From an uncultured Sphingopyxis sp. (lineage in GTDB: Bacteria > Pseudomonadota > Alphaproteobacteria > Sphingomonadales > Sphingomonadaceae), in the NCBI GenBank assembly GCA_937957805.1, contig CALFXW010000099.1, positions 1-15,518 on the forward strand: a stretch of DNA of 15,518 bases, written 5' to 3'. The translations under genes were made by a program, and so were the position numbers. The notes beneath the pieces were generated by a model that ran no database searches, was not told the origin of the DNA, and saw only the letters and a program-made list of their open reading frames with translations. Of the stretch, positions 6,488 to 12,248 are shown in pieces. Every line of letters begins with the position of its first letter. The first letter of the stretch is position 1.

Positions 6488-6507
6488 GGACTGCCCGGGG
6501 GCAGTCC
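6488..6507. terminator. Hairpin GGACTGCCC-GG-GGGCAGTCC downstream of bamE
   Basis: A perfect 9-bp inverted repeat with a 2-bp centre (in practice an 8-bp stem with a 4-nt loop). It lies about 50 bp after the bamE stop and is the closest stable structure to it, so it is the better candidate for the bamE 3' end. Its GGACTG and CAGTCC arms can also pair with the neighbouring hairpin at 6456-6474. Confidence 0.45.
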
Positions 6508-6558
6508 AACCCAACACCCCGTCGCGGAAATGACAATGGTTGGGCTGGCGCGCTGTCC

Positions 6559-7083
6559 CTACCCGCCGCCCGGGCCACCTGCGCCGCCGCCCGGGGCGCC
6601 TGCGCCTGCTGCGCCGACGGTGCCGATATTGCCAAACAATTCTTCAAAGAAACTGCGGTGGCGGCCCAAGGTCGGGGTCGCGTCCGAATTGGGGCTGATC
6701 CGCACCACCCGTTCGACCCCCGAACGGTCGACCGATGCAACATTGCCCAGCGCGTCGAAACGGATGTGGACGAGCAATTGTTCGCGGGTGCGCGGACGGC
6801 GGAACGCGAGTGCGCGGTTGTTGCGCGACACATAATACCAGTCGCTCGCCTGTGCGGCGTTGGTGATTGCGCCCGCGCCATTGACCGTGCCGAATTGGCT
6901 GGCAATCGTTGGTTGGCCCAAAGTGCGTTCGACCGATGCGCGATTGTCGATCCCCGGGGCGACCGATGACAAGAGCGCATCATCGACGATATAGCCTTCG
7001 TGCGTGCGCAACTGCGTGCAGCCCGTACCGACGAGGCCCATGGCAATGACACAGGTCGCAAAAATGGCGCGGGTGGGGCGCAT
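6559..7083 (-). CDS. bamE: Outer membrane assembly lipoprotein BamE (SmpA/OmlA)
   Basis: Predicted lipoprotein subunit of the BAM complex, which inserts beta-barrel proteins into the outer membrane. The 174-residue product starts MRPTRAIF. It has a hydrophobic signal ending LVGTGC with acylated Cys at 22; the residue three before the Cys is Gly rather than the usual Leu, a mild deviation. The SmpA/OmlA domain follows: HEGYIVDDALLSSVAPGIDNRASVERTLGQPT, then DWYYVSRNN and LLVHIRFDALGNVASVDR. The last 20 or so residues are almost only Gly, Ala and Pro, beyond the usual domain end. An AAAGGA site 6 nt upstream fixes ATG 7083 over an upstream TTG at 7098. The gene is divergent from the bc1 chaperone gene. 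Confidence 0.93.
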   Translation of the reverse strand: MRPTRAIFATCVIAMGLVGTGCTQLRTHEGYIVDDALLSSVAPGIDNRASVERTLGQPTIASQFGTVNGAGAITNAAQASDWYYVSRNNRALAFRRPRTREQLLVHIRFDALGNVASVDRSGVERVVRISPNSDATPTLGRHRSFFEELFGNIGTVGAAGAGAPGGGAGGPGGG

Positions 7084-7206
7084 GCAAAATCCTTTCAAAC
7101 GGCGCGGCGCATCGGGCCAGCCGGTGGGGGCAGAATATCCGCCCCGCTTTAGGCGAGGTCGCCCCAGCGTTGCAAGCGTTGCGCGGCAGGCTTATGCGCT
7201 GGCCCC
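7084..7206. promoter_or_regulatory. Divergent promoter region, bamE / bc1 chaperone
   Basis: A 123-bp gap must carry start signals for both directions. For bamE, AAAGGA (minus strand, 7095-7090) is a good ribosome site. For the plus-strand gene, TTGCAA (7170-7175) and TTATGC (7192-7197) have 16-bp spacing, but they would leave a leader of only a few bases. The repeated GCGTTGC at 7167 and 7176 is noticeable. I give the individual boxes low weight. Confidence 0.35.
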
Positions 7207-7737
7207 ATGTCGATATTGTCCCGCCTGTCCGCCATTTTCACCCCGCGCCCATTGGAACGCGATGGCATGCGCCCGCTTTATGATGCGCTGGTGGCCCGCG
7301 CCCGGACGCCATATTGGTATCATGGCGGTGTGCCAGACCATATCGACGGGCGATTTGAAATGGTCACCGCGCTCCTCTCCCTCACGCTGTTGCGGTTGGA
7401 GGGGCAGACGGCTTTGGCGCAGAAAAGCGTCTGGCTGACCGAAATTTTCGTCGATGATATGGACGCGCAACTGCGCCAGATCGGCATCGGCGACATGGTT
7501 GTGGGCAAGCATATCGGGCGGATGATGGCGGCGCTCGGCGGGCGATTGGGCGCTTACCGCGATGCGGCGGGCGCGGGTGCAGCAATGGGCGCGGTTCTGG
7601 CGCGCAATCTGGGTGATGGCATCCCCCCTGCCGCTGCCCAAAATGCTGGCGCTGCACTGGCGCGCTTTGCCGATGCTCTGGCGAAATGCGATTCGGCAGC
7701 GATTCTGGCGGGCAAACTGCCCGACATCGCCGCATGA
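7207..7737 (+). CDS. Ubiquinol-cytochrome c chaperone family protein
   Basis: A 176-residue member of the family that includes mitochondrial CBP3/UQCC1, assembly factors for cytochrome b of the bc1 complex. The hallmark central segment is present: YWYHGGVPDHIDGRFEMVTA followed by the helix LLSLTLLRLEG, then FVDDMDAQLRQIGIGDMVVGKHI, as in other alphaproteobacterial members. The N-terminus MSILSRLSAIF is an amphipathic helix rather than a signal peptide, so a cytoplasmic or membrane-peripheral location is inferred. The C-terminal third is Ala-rich. The bacterial role is inferred from the eukaryotic homologues. The stop overlaps the next start as ATGA, so the two genes are probably translated together. 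Confidence 0.9.
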   Translation: MSILSRLSAIFTPRPLERDGMRPLYDALVARARTPYWYHGGVPDHIDGRFEMVTALLSLTLLRLEGQTALAQKSVWLTEIFVDDMDAQLRQIGIGDMVVGKHIGRMMAALGGRLGAYRDAAGAGAAMGAVLARNLGDGIPPAAAQNAGAALARFADALAKCDSAAILAGKLPDIAA

Positions 7738-8282
7738 GCGCGCCGCTCGAACATATGTTGACCCCGCAGGATGCGGCGCGGCAGACGCAGCCGTTGCGGC
7801 TCGATTGGGCGGCAAGTGAACGTGACGCACTGGCGACGCGTTTCGACTGGCTGGCGCTCGATGGACTGACCGCAACATTGTCACTGGCCGCCGCCCCCGC
7901 GCCGCATGTCGGCGGCTGGCTGCTCCGTGGCGAAGTGACGGGCGATGTGACGCGCGCCTGTGTGGCGAGCGGCGCACCGGTGCGCGAAAAGCGGCGGGTG
8001 AAGGTTGAACTCCTCCTCCTCCCTCAGGAACAGCAGGTGGTTGTGGAGGAGGATTTTGAATTGGACGCCGCCGCGCTCGACACGCTCTATTTCGCCGGCG
8101 GGCGCTTTGATGTGGCAGACATAGCAGCGGAAAGCTTTGCACTCGCGCTCGACCCATGGCCGCGCGCCAAGGGGGCCGACGCCTTTTTGCGCGAAAAGGG
8201 CGTGCTCAGCGAAGAAGAAGCAGGCAGTTTCGGCGCGCTCGCCGCCCTGCGCGACAAAATGGCGCACAAGGGCGGGGATTAG
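7734..8282 (+). CDS. YceD/DUF177 family protein
   Basis: A 182-residue DUF177 protein. In plants and some bacteria, YceD proteins are linked to 23S rRNA accumulation; the function here is not established. Visible parts are an N-terminal substrate-like strand region (QPLRLDWAASERDALATRF), WLLRGEVTGDVTRACVASGAPV with a single Cys in place of the CxxC pair of other members, the acidic strand VVVEEDFELD, and the C-terminal motif FGALAALRDKM. ATG 7734 overlaps the chaperone stop by 4 bp, which sets the start against longer readings. In many alphaproteobacteria bamE, the bc1 chaperone, DUF177 and plsX are neighbours; here plsX is absent and a repeat-filled gap follows. Confidence 0.9.
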   Translation: MSAPLEHMLTPQDAARQTQPLRLDWAASERDALATRFDWLALDGLTATLSLAAAPAPHVGGWLLRGEVTGDVTRACVASGAPVREKRRVKVELLLLPQEQQVVVEEDFELDAAALDTLYFAGGRFDVADIAAESFALALDPWPRAKGADAFLREKGVLSEEEAGSFGALAALRDKMAHKGGD

Positions 8283-8303
8283 GAAAATTTTATAGATGTC
8301 GTC

Positions 8304-8324
8304 ATGCTGAACTTGTTTCAGCAT
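8304..8324. repeat. Dispersed palindrome (antisense reads MLKQVQHD)
   Basis: ATGCTGAA (8304-8311) and TTCAGCAT (8317-8324) form an 8-bp stem with a 5-nt loop. Its minus-strand translation gives MLKQVQHD, a string well known from spurious protein predictions over this repeat in many proteobacterial genomes. It starts 21 bp after the DUF177 stop and may serve as its 3' hairpin. Confidence 0.75.
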
Positions 8325-8398
8325 CCATGATCGGGCGCTGCGGCTGACCATGTTTCACGAGAGAGGCGCGAAGGCGCAGAGGATGCAGAGATTTATTC

Positions 8399-8420
8399 CC
8401 CCTCCCCTTCAGGGGAGGGG
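8399..8420. repeat. C/G hairpin module, copy 2
   Basis: CCCCTCCCC-TTCA-GGGGAGGGG is a perfect 9-bp stem, followed by TTAGGGGTGGGG. It matches the modules at 6389-6410 and 8761-8778 in arm type, 4-nt loop and G-rich tail. Confidence 0.75.
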
Positions 8421-8449
8421 TTAGGGGTGGGGATTTCCCGTTTCACTGG

Positions 8450-8469
8450 ATCCCCGCCTTCGCGGGGAT
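8450..8469. repeat. Palindrome ATCCCCGC-CTTC-GCGGGGAT
   Basis: A perfect 8-bp stem with a CTTC loop, framed by CACTGG before and GACATT after. The framing CACTGGAT...ATGAC recurs at 8799-8837 with a different hairpin inside. Confidence 0.75.
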
Positions 8470-8521
8470 GACATTGGGGGGTAACCATGCTCCGGCGTAT
8501 GCAGGAGGAGTCTTATATCGT

Positions 8522-8625
8522 GCTCCTGCGCAAGCAGGAGCCTAGCGCGGCAGGGCAGTTTGTTTCGCCCCTAGGCCCCTGCTTTCGCAGGGGCACAAAG
8601 CGGGCTCCCCCTGCTTTCGCAGGGG
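8522..8625. repeat. Three adjacent GCAGG hairpins
   Basis: GCTCCTGC-GCAA-GCAGGAGC (8522-8541), GCCCCTGC-TTTC-GCAGGGGC (8575-8594) and CCCCTGC-TTTC-GCAGGGG (8608-8625) follow one another. The second and third share CCCCTGCTTTCGCAGGGGCA exactly. Arms are 7-8 bp and loops are 4 nt throughout. Confidence 0.75.
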
Positions 8626-8638
8626 CACAGATTTGCTC

Positions 8639-8726
8639 GCGTCTCAACTTCGCTCGACGCGAACGGATTTGTGCCTTGGCGCGAACCAAGTGCATTTGTG
8701 TCTCGACTACGCTCGACACGAACGGA
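8639..8726. repeat. Two 29-bp related elements, 59 bp apart
   Basis: Bases 8639-8667 and 8698-8726 differ at only five positions (consensus GYGTCTCRACTWCGCTCGAC, then a short palindrome end and CGAACGGA). The differences at the two ends are compensatory: GCGTC...GACGC in the first and GTGTC...GACAC in the second. That pattern suggests the terminal arms are kept paired. Confidence 0.7.
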
Positions 8727-8760
8727 GAGGGGGCGCGGTAGCGCAAAGAGAGCTAATCCC

Positions 8761-8837
8761 CCTCCCGTTTACGGGGGGTAAGGGTGGGCATTTTCATGCA
8801 CTGGATTGCCGCGTCGCCTTTGGCTCCTTGCAATGAC
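8761..8837. repeat. Composite repeat, copy 3
   Basis: A C/G-rich hairpin with one G-T pair (8761-8778, loop TTTA), GTAAGGGTGGGCATTTT, then CACTGGATTGCC (8799-8810) and GCAATGACG (8830-8838), whose ATTGC and GCAAT arms are complementary. It ends about 14 bp from the ssb stop and is the nearest structured DNA to the ssb 3' end. Confidence 0.65.
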
Positions 8838-8851
8838 GATTATCCCGCCCG

Positions 8852-9385
8852 TCAGAAGGGGATTTCATCATCCAGATCATCGGGGAAGCCGCCGCCAGAT
8901 GCGCCGCCAGATTTGGGCCGCTGATCCCAGCCGCCATCATCGCCCGACGCACCCCAATCGCGGCCAGAACCACCGCCCGAGCCACCACCGGAACTGCCCC
9001 CTGAACGCTGGCCGCCACCCGAACCGCCGCCCGGCGCACCGTCGAGCATGGTCAGCACACCGCCGATGCCGCCGACGCTAACCTCTGTCGTATAACGGTC
9101 ATTCCCGTCGCGATCCTGCCATTTGCGGGTGCGCAATTGCCCCTCGATATAAATCTTGCTGCCCTTGCGCAGGTAGCGTTCAGCAACACCGACCAGCCCG
9201 TCGCTTTGCAGCACGACGCTGTGCCATTCGGTGCGTTCCTTGCGCTCGCCCGTAGCGCGATCCTTCCAGCTTTCGGATGTCGCGATTCGCAAATTGGCAA
9301 TGCGTCCGCCGTTTTGAAAGGATTTCACTTCCGGGTCAGCGCCCAGATTGCCGATAAGTATAACCTTGTTGACGCTGCCTGCCAT
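8852..9385 (-). CDS. ssb: Single-stranded DNA-binding protein
   Basis: Binds single-stranded DNA as a tetramer during replication, repair and recombination. The 177-residue protein begins MAGSVNKVILIGNLGADPEV, the standard SSB N-terminus. The OB fold runs to about 112 (ATSESWKDRATGERKERTEWH; YLRKGSKIYIEGQLRTRKW; TTEVSVGGIGGVLTMLDG). A Gly/Ser-rich linker follows at about 115-165, and the acidic tip DDLDDEIPF that recruits partner proteins is intact. It starts only 3 bp after feoB stops, on the same strand, so read-through from the iron-uptake genes is likely unless a promoter lies inside feoB. Many bacteria place ssb next to uvrA; that is not seen here. Confidence 0.97.
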   Translation of the reverse strand: MAGSVNKVILIGNLGADPEVKSFQNGGRIANLRIATSESWKDRATGERKERTEWHSVVLQSDGLVGVAERYLRKGSKIYIEGQLRTRKWQDRDGNDRYTTEVSVGGIGGVLTMLDGAPGGGSGGGQRSGGSSGGGSGGGSGRDWGASGDDGGWDQRPKSGGASGGGFPDDLDDEIPF

Positions 9386-9388
9386 AAT

Positions 9389-11245
9389 TCACCCCAAACC
9401 AAAGGCAACCGCTGTCCAATAGGTTGCGCCTGCCGCGACATAGGCCAGCACGAACAAATAGCCAACCATGAAGGCGGGCCATTTCCAACTATTCGTCTCT
9501 CGCCGCGTGATGGCGATGGTGGAAATGCATTGGGGGGCGAAAACGAACCATACCAAAAAGGCGAGCGCAGTTGCCAGCGACCAGCGCGTGCCCAGATGGC
9601 TCGCCAACTGGCCGCTCATCTGTGCCTCATCGGGTGTGTCGATGGCATAAGCGGTGGCGAGCGCCGATACCGCCACTTCGCGCGCCGCCATGGCGGGGAG
9701 GAGCGCGATGGCAATGTCATGATTAAAGCCGATCGGGCGCACGACATATTCGATGCCGCTGGCGATCCGCCCGCCGATACTATGTTCAATCTGGCTTTCC
9801 GCCGAACCCGACCCGACGCGCGGAAAGCTGAGCAGCACCCACAAAATGACGGTGGTGGTGAAAATAATCGTCCCCGCGCGGCGCAGGAAAATCCACGCAC
9901 GCTGGAGCAGCGCAATCAGAATATCGCGGGTGCGCGGCCATTGGTAACGCGGCATTTCCATCAGCAAGTGCGACGTCCCGCCGCGCGCGACCGTCCGGCG
10001 CAGGCAAAAGGCCGCGCCCATCGCCCCCAATATCCCCATGAGGTAGAGACCGAACAGCACCAACCCCTGAAGGCCGATGGCGGGGGCGACCTGCCGCGCG
10101 GGGATGAAGGCCGAAATAATCACCGCATAAACCGGCAGCCGCGCCGAACAGGTCATCAGTGGCGCAATCAATATGGTGACCAGCCTGTCCTTGGGATCGG
10201 CAATCGCGCGCGTCGCCATGATGCCGGGAACCGCACAGGCAAAGGACGAGAGGAGGGGGATGAAACCCCGCCCCGACAGGCCGAGCCGCGCCATCAGCCC
10301 GTCCATCAGAAAGGCCGCGCGCGCCATATAGCCCGTCGCTTCCAGCAGCAGGATGAAGAAAAAGAGGATGACGATTTGCGGCAAAAAGGCAACGACCGCG
10401 CCGACGCCCGCTATCACCCCTTCGGTCAGCAAATCCCGCAAGATGGAGGGGGCGAGCGCGCCCTTCACCCCATCGCCCAGTGCGGCGATGGCCGCTTCGA
10501 TCCAGCCGATGGGTGCCTCTGCCAGCGAAAATACCGACTGGAAGATGACGAACAAAATGGCGAGGAGGATGAGGAAACCGGCAATCGGATGGAGCAGCAC
10601 CGCGTCAATCCGCCGCGTCACGTCGCGCGTCGCGCTTTCATGCACCACCGCCTGTTTGGCCGCACGCCGCGCCGATACGGTGCGTTCGTCGAGCGACATG
10701 TCGGCAAAACCGGCCCATGCGGGGGTGTCCGCCGCCAATAGTTCGTCAAGCTTTGCCTTGATTTCTTCGACCCCGCGCCGCCGCACCGCAACGGTCGAAA
10801 TGACGGGGAGGTCAATCGCGGATTCGAGCGCGGTGGCATCCAGCGTCAACCCGTCGCGCTGCGCCATATCCACCATGTTCAGCGCGACAATGGTGGGGAT
10901 GCCAAGCGCGCGCAGTTCAAAAACAAAGCGCAGATGCTGCGCCAGATTGCCCGCATCGACAACGATGATCAGCGCGTCGGGGCGTTTTTCCCCCGCTTGC
11001 GTGCCGAGCAGGACATTGCGCGCCACTTCCTCATCCGGGCTGGCCGGAGTCAACGAATAGCTGCCGGGCAGGTCAACAAGGTCAACTTCCCCCAAATGAG
11101 GCAGCTGCAAATGGCCGGCATGGCGTTCAACGGTGACGCCGGGGTAATTGCCAACCTTTTGCCGCGCGCCGGTCAGCGCGTTGAATAGGCTGGTTTTCCC
11201 GGCATTGGGGTTGCCAATCAGCGCAACCAGCGGCCGCGCGGTCAT
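9389..11245 (-). CDS. feoB: Ferrous iron transport protein B
   Basis: Inner-membrane Fe2+ importer with a cytoplasmic G domain, 618 residues. The G domain shows G1 GNPNAGKTS (11-19), G2 NYPGVTVE (33-40), G3 DLPGSYS (58-64) and G4 NMVD (123-126). The membrane part carries two Gate-like regions and the expected conserved motifs: LLLEATGYMARAAFLMD, FACAVPGIMATRAI, PLMTCSARLPVYAV, LPAMAAREVAVSAL and FAPQCISTIAITRRET. It lacks the C-terminal extension of the 770-residue enterobacterial protein, as is common in this class. The ATG overlaps the feoA stop as ATGA, so the two are coupled. No feoC is present. I saw no clear Fur box, but there is also no long gap upstream to hold one. Confidence 0.98.
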   Translation of the reverse strand: MTARPLVALIGNPNAGKTSLFNALTGARQKVGNYPGVTVERHAGHLQLPHLGEVDLVDLPGSYSLTPASPDEEVARNVLLGTQAGEKRPDALIIVVDAGNLAQHLRFVFELRALGIPTIVALNMVDMAQRDGLTLDATALESAIDLPVISTVAVRRRGVEEIKAKLDELLAADTPAWAGFADMSLDERTVSARRAAKQAVVHESATRDVTRRIDAVLLHPIAGFLILLAILFVIFQSVFSLAEAPIGWIEAAIAALGDGVKGALAPSILRDLLTEGVIAGVGAVVAFLPQIVILFFFILLLEATGYMARAAFLMDGLMARLGLSGRGFIPLLSSFACAVPGIMATRAIADPKDRLVTILIAPLMTCSARLPVYAVIISAFIPARQVAPAIGLQGLVLFGLYLMGILGAMGAAFCLRRTVARGGTSHLLMEMPRYQWPRTRDILIALLQRAWIFLRRAGTIIFTTTVILWVLLSFPRVGSGSAESQIEHSIGGRIASGIEYVVRPIGFNHDIAIALLPAMAAREVAVSALATAYAIDTPDEAQMSGQLASHLGTRWSLATALAFLVWFVFAPQCISTIAITRRETNSWKWPAFMVGYLFVLAYVAAGATYWTAVAFGLG

Positions 11246-11511
11246 GTGGAAGGCTCCAGATGAAATGCGGCGGCATGGACGAGGCGCAGGATGATGCGCA
11301 TCCGCCCGACGCGCACCGCCATCGGGTCGCGCGCGAACAGGCTGCCACGGTGCAGCGCCTCCACATCAACACCCGCATCCAGCCCCAATTCGCGCAACCG
11401 GCGCGCCGATGTTGCATCGATGCTATCCCAATCGACATGGGTGATGTGCGCCCGCGCACCGACGGGCAATGCTGCCAGATTGAGGGGAGAGTCGCGCATA
11501 TTGCGAGCCAT
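11242..11511 (-). CDS. feoA: Ferrous iron transport protein A
   Basis: A small cytoplasmic SH3-like partner of FeoB. The 89-residue protein carries the FeoA pattern: LAALPVGARAHITHVD, then RRLRELGLDAGVDVEALHRG, then DPMAVRVGRMRIILR with the conserved R-x-G near the end and a last segment of beta character. ATG 11511 and ATG 11499 are both possible starts; neither has a strong ribosome site, and the open frame begins at a TTG at 11535. The stop overlaps the feoB start by 4 bp. The upstream gene is COQ9, 51 bp away, so feoAB may have their own promoter in that gap or belong to a longer transcript. Confidence 0.93.
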   Translation of the reverse strand: MARNMRDSPLNLAALPVGARAHITHVDWDSIDATSARRLRELGLDAGVDVEALHRGSLFARDPMAVRVGRMRIILRLVHAAAFHLEPST

Positions 11512-11562
11512 TATCAATATCTGCCGCCTTGGCAAGCCCGATATGGCCGCGGCATCACCTTG

Positions 11563-12246
11563 TCAGTGCCGGGGGTAACGCAGACGGCTGATAAAGCGCG
11601 TCAGGCTGGGGCGCATTATCCGCCGTGCGCGCACACTGCCCTTCCATTTTTCAAACTGCATCACATTGGCGATGCGCCGGGCCAGAAATTCGCGCGTTTC
11701 AGCCTGATTTTCGCTTTCATCATTGATGAAAACCGCGATGGTCGATGTATAGACCGCGCCCAAAGTCATGCGTTTGCTATAATGGTTGAAATCACTCGCC
11801 GTGTCGCCAGCCTGCCGCCACATGACATCCGCGCTGCGCCACGCGAGCCGCGCGGCACGGGCGGCGTTGGTGGGGAGTGCGAGGATGGCGATGGCACGGC
11901 GCAGCCCCTCCCGCTCCGGCGATAAAATATCCAGACGCGCCTCGACCAGCGCGGTAATCCGCCGCGTCATCCCCATTTGGCCGAGCGTTTCAACCGGCAG
12001 CGCGGCGCGCATCGCGCCATCGACATGGGTAAACCAGGCGTCGATATGATCGACGGGCGATTTGCCCATGGCAATGCGGGCAAGCCCTGCATCTATGCCG
12101 CAATCCGCCGCCGCAGCCCCAACCGCTGCATCCCCCCAGCCGTCAAAGGCGGCGTGGCGCGCAACATGGGGCGCGAGCAGGCTGCGCATTTCTTCGAGTG
12201 TCAGATCATCTGCGGCAGGCGATTTTACGGACATGTTTACCGACAT
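11563..12246 (-). CDS. COQ9 family ubiquinone biosynthesis protein
   Basis: A 227-residue member of the COQ9 family. COQ9 is a lipid-binding protein with a TetR-like fold that assists COQ7 hydroxylase in ubiquinone synthesis. The N-terminal helix region has HAAFDGWGDAAVGAAAADCG, the family's AFDGW signature. The C-terminal core has the strongest match: WRQAGDTASDFNHYSKRMT followed by LGAVYTSTIAVFINDES, nearly invariant in the family. The tail ends in a basic stretch (KGSVRARRIMRPSLTRFISRLR). ATG 12246 begins 2 bp after the EamA gene stops; ATG 12234 is an alternative. No other ubiquinone gene is nearby. Confidence 0.93.
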   Translation of the reverse strand: MSVNMSVKSPAADDLTLEEMRSLLAPHVARHAAFDGWGDAAVGAAAADCGIDAGLARIAMGKSPVDHIDAWFTHVDGAMRAALPVETLGQMGMTRRITALVEARLDILSPEREGLRRAIAILALPTNAARAARLAWRSADVMWRQAGDTASDFNHYSKRMTLGAVYTSTIAVFINDESENQAETREFLARRIANVMQFEKWKGSVRARRIMRPSLTRFISRLRYPRH

Positions 12247-12248
12247 AA

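Larger units (their letters stand above)
6341..6507. repeat. Composite intergenic repeat, copy 1
   Basis: Part of a 332-bp stretch without a gene (6227-6558). From left to right it holds GTTTCACGCAGAGGCG (6341-6356); a hairpin CCTCTCCCG-TTTG-CGGGAGGGG with one G-T pair (6389-6410); TTAGGATGGG (6411-6420); GACTGGATC (6435-6443); and two hairpins with CCCCC-type cores (6456-6474 and 6488-6507). The same first modules recur in the same order at 8352-8475, and a shorter version at 8758-8840. I read it as a dispersed non-coding repeat, not a gene. Confidence 0.7.
8283..8851. repeat. 569-bp mosaic of palindromic intergenic repeats
   Basis: No gene is credible in this gap between convergent genes. 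It contains at least nine separate elements: the hairpin ATGCTGAA-CTTGT-TTCAGCAT (8304-8324); GTTTCACGAGAGAGGCG (8352-8368) with GCAGAG runs to 8390; a C/G-rich hairpin (8399-8420); ATCCCCGC-CTTC-GCGGGGAT (8450-8469); three GCAGG-type hairpins (8522-8625); two 29-bp elements (8639 and 8698); a second C/G-rich hairpin (8761-8778); and CACTGGATTGCC...GCAATGACG (8799-8837). Several are elements I recognise as frequent intergenic repeats in sphingomonads; counts were not checked. Confidence 0.8.

Noticed and set aside
7192..8157. 321-residue minus-strand open frame
   Set aside because: Antisense to the bc1 chaperone and DUF177 genes, both of which have clear family motifs and an ATGA junction.
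7881..8351. 156-residue minus-strand frame starting near MLKQVQHDD
   Set aside because: The start falls in a dispersed palindrome whose translation is a known source of false gene calls, and the rest is antisense to DUF177.
8487..8836. Small open frames within the repeat mosaic (84, 77 and 67 residues)
   Set aside because: They are made of translated palindromic repeats, lack ribosome sites and resemble no protein family.
9137..10741. 534-residue plus-strand open frame
   Set aside because: It lies antisense to ssb and feoB, is rich in Arg, Gln, His and Gly, and has no recognisable domain. Long antisense frames are common in GC-rich coding DNA.
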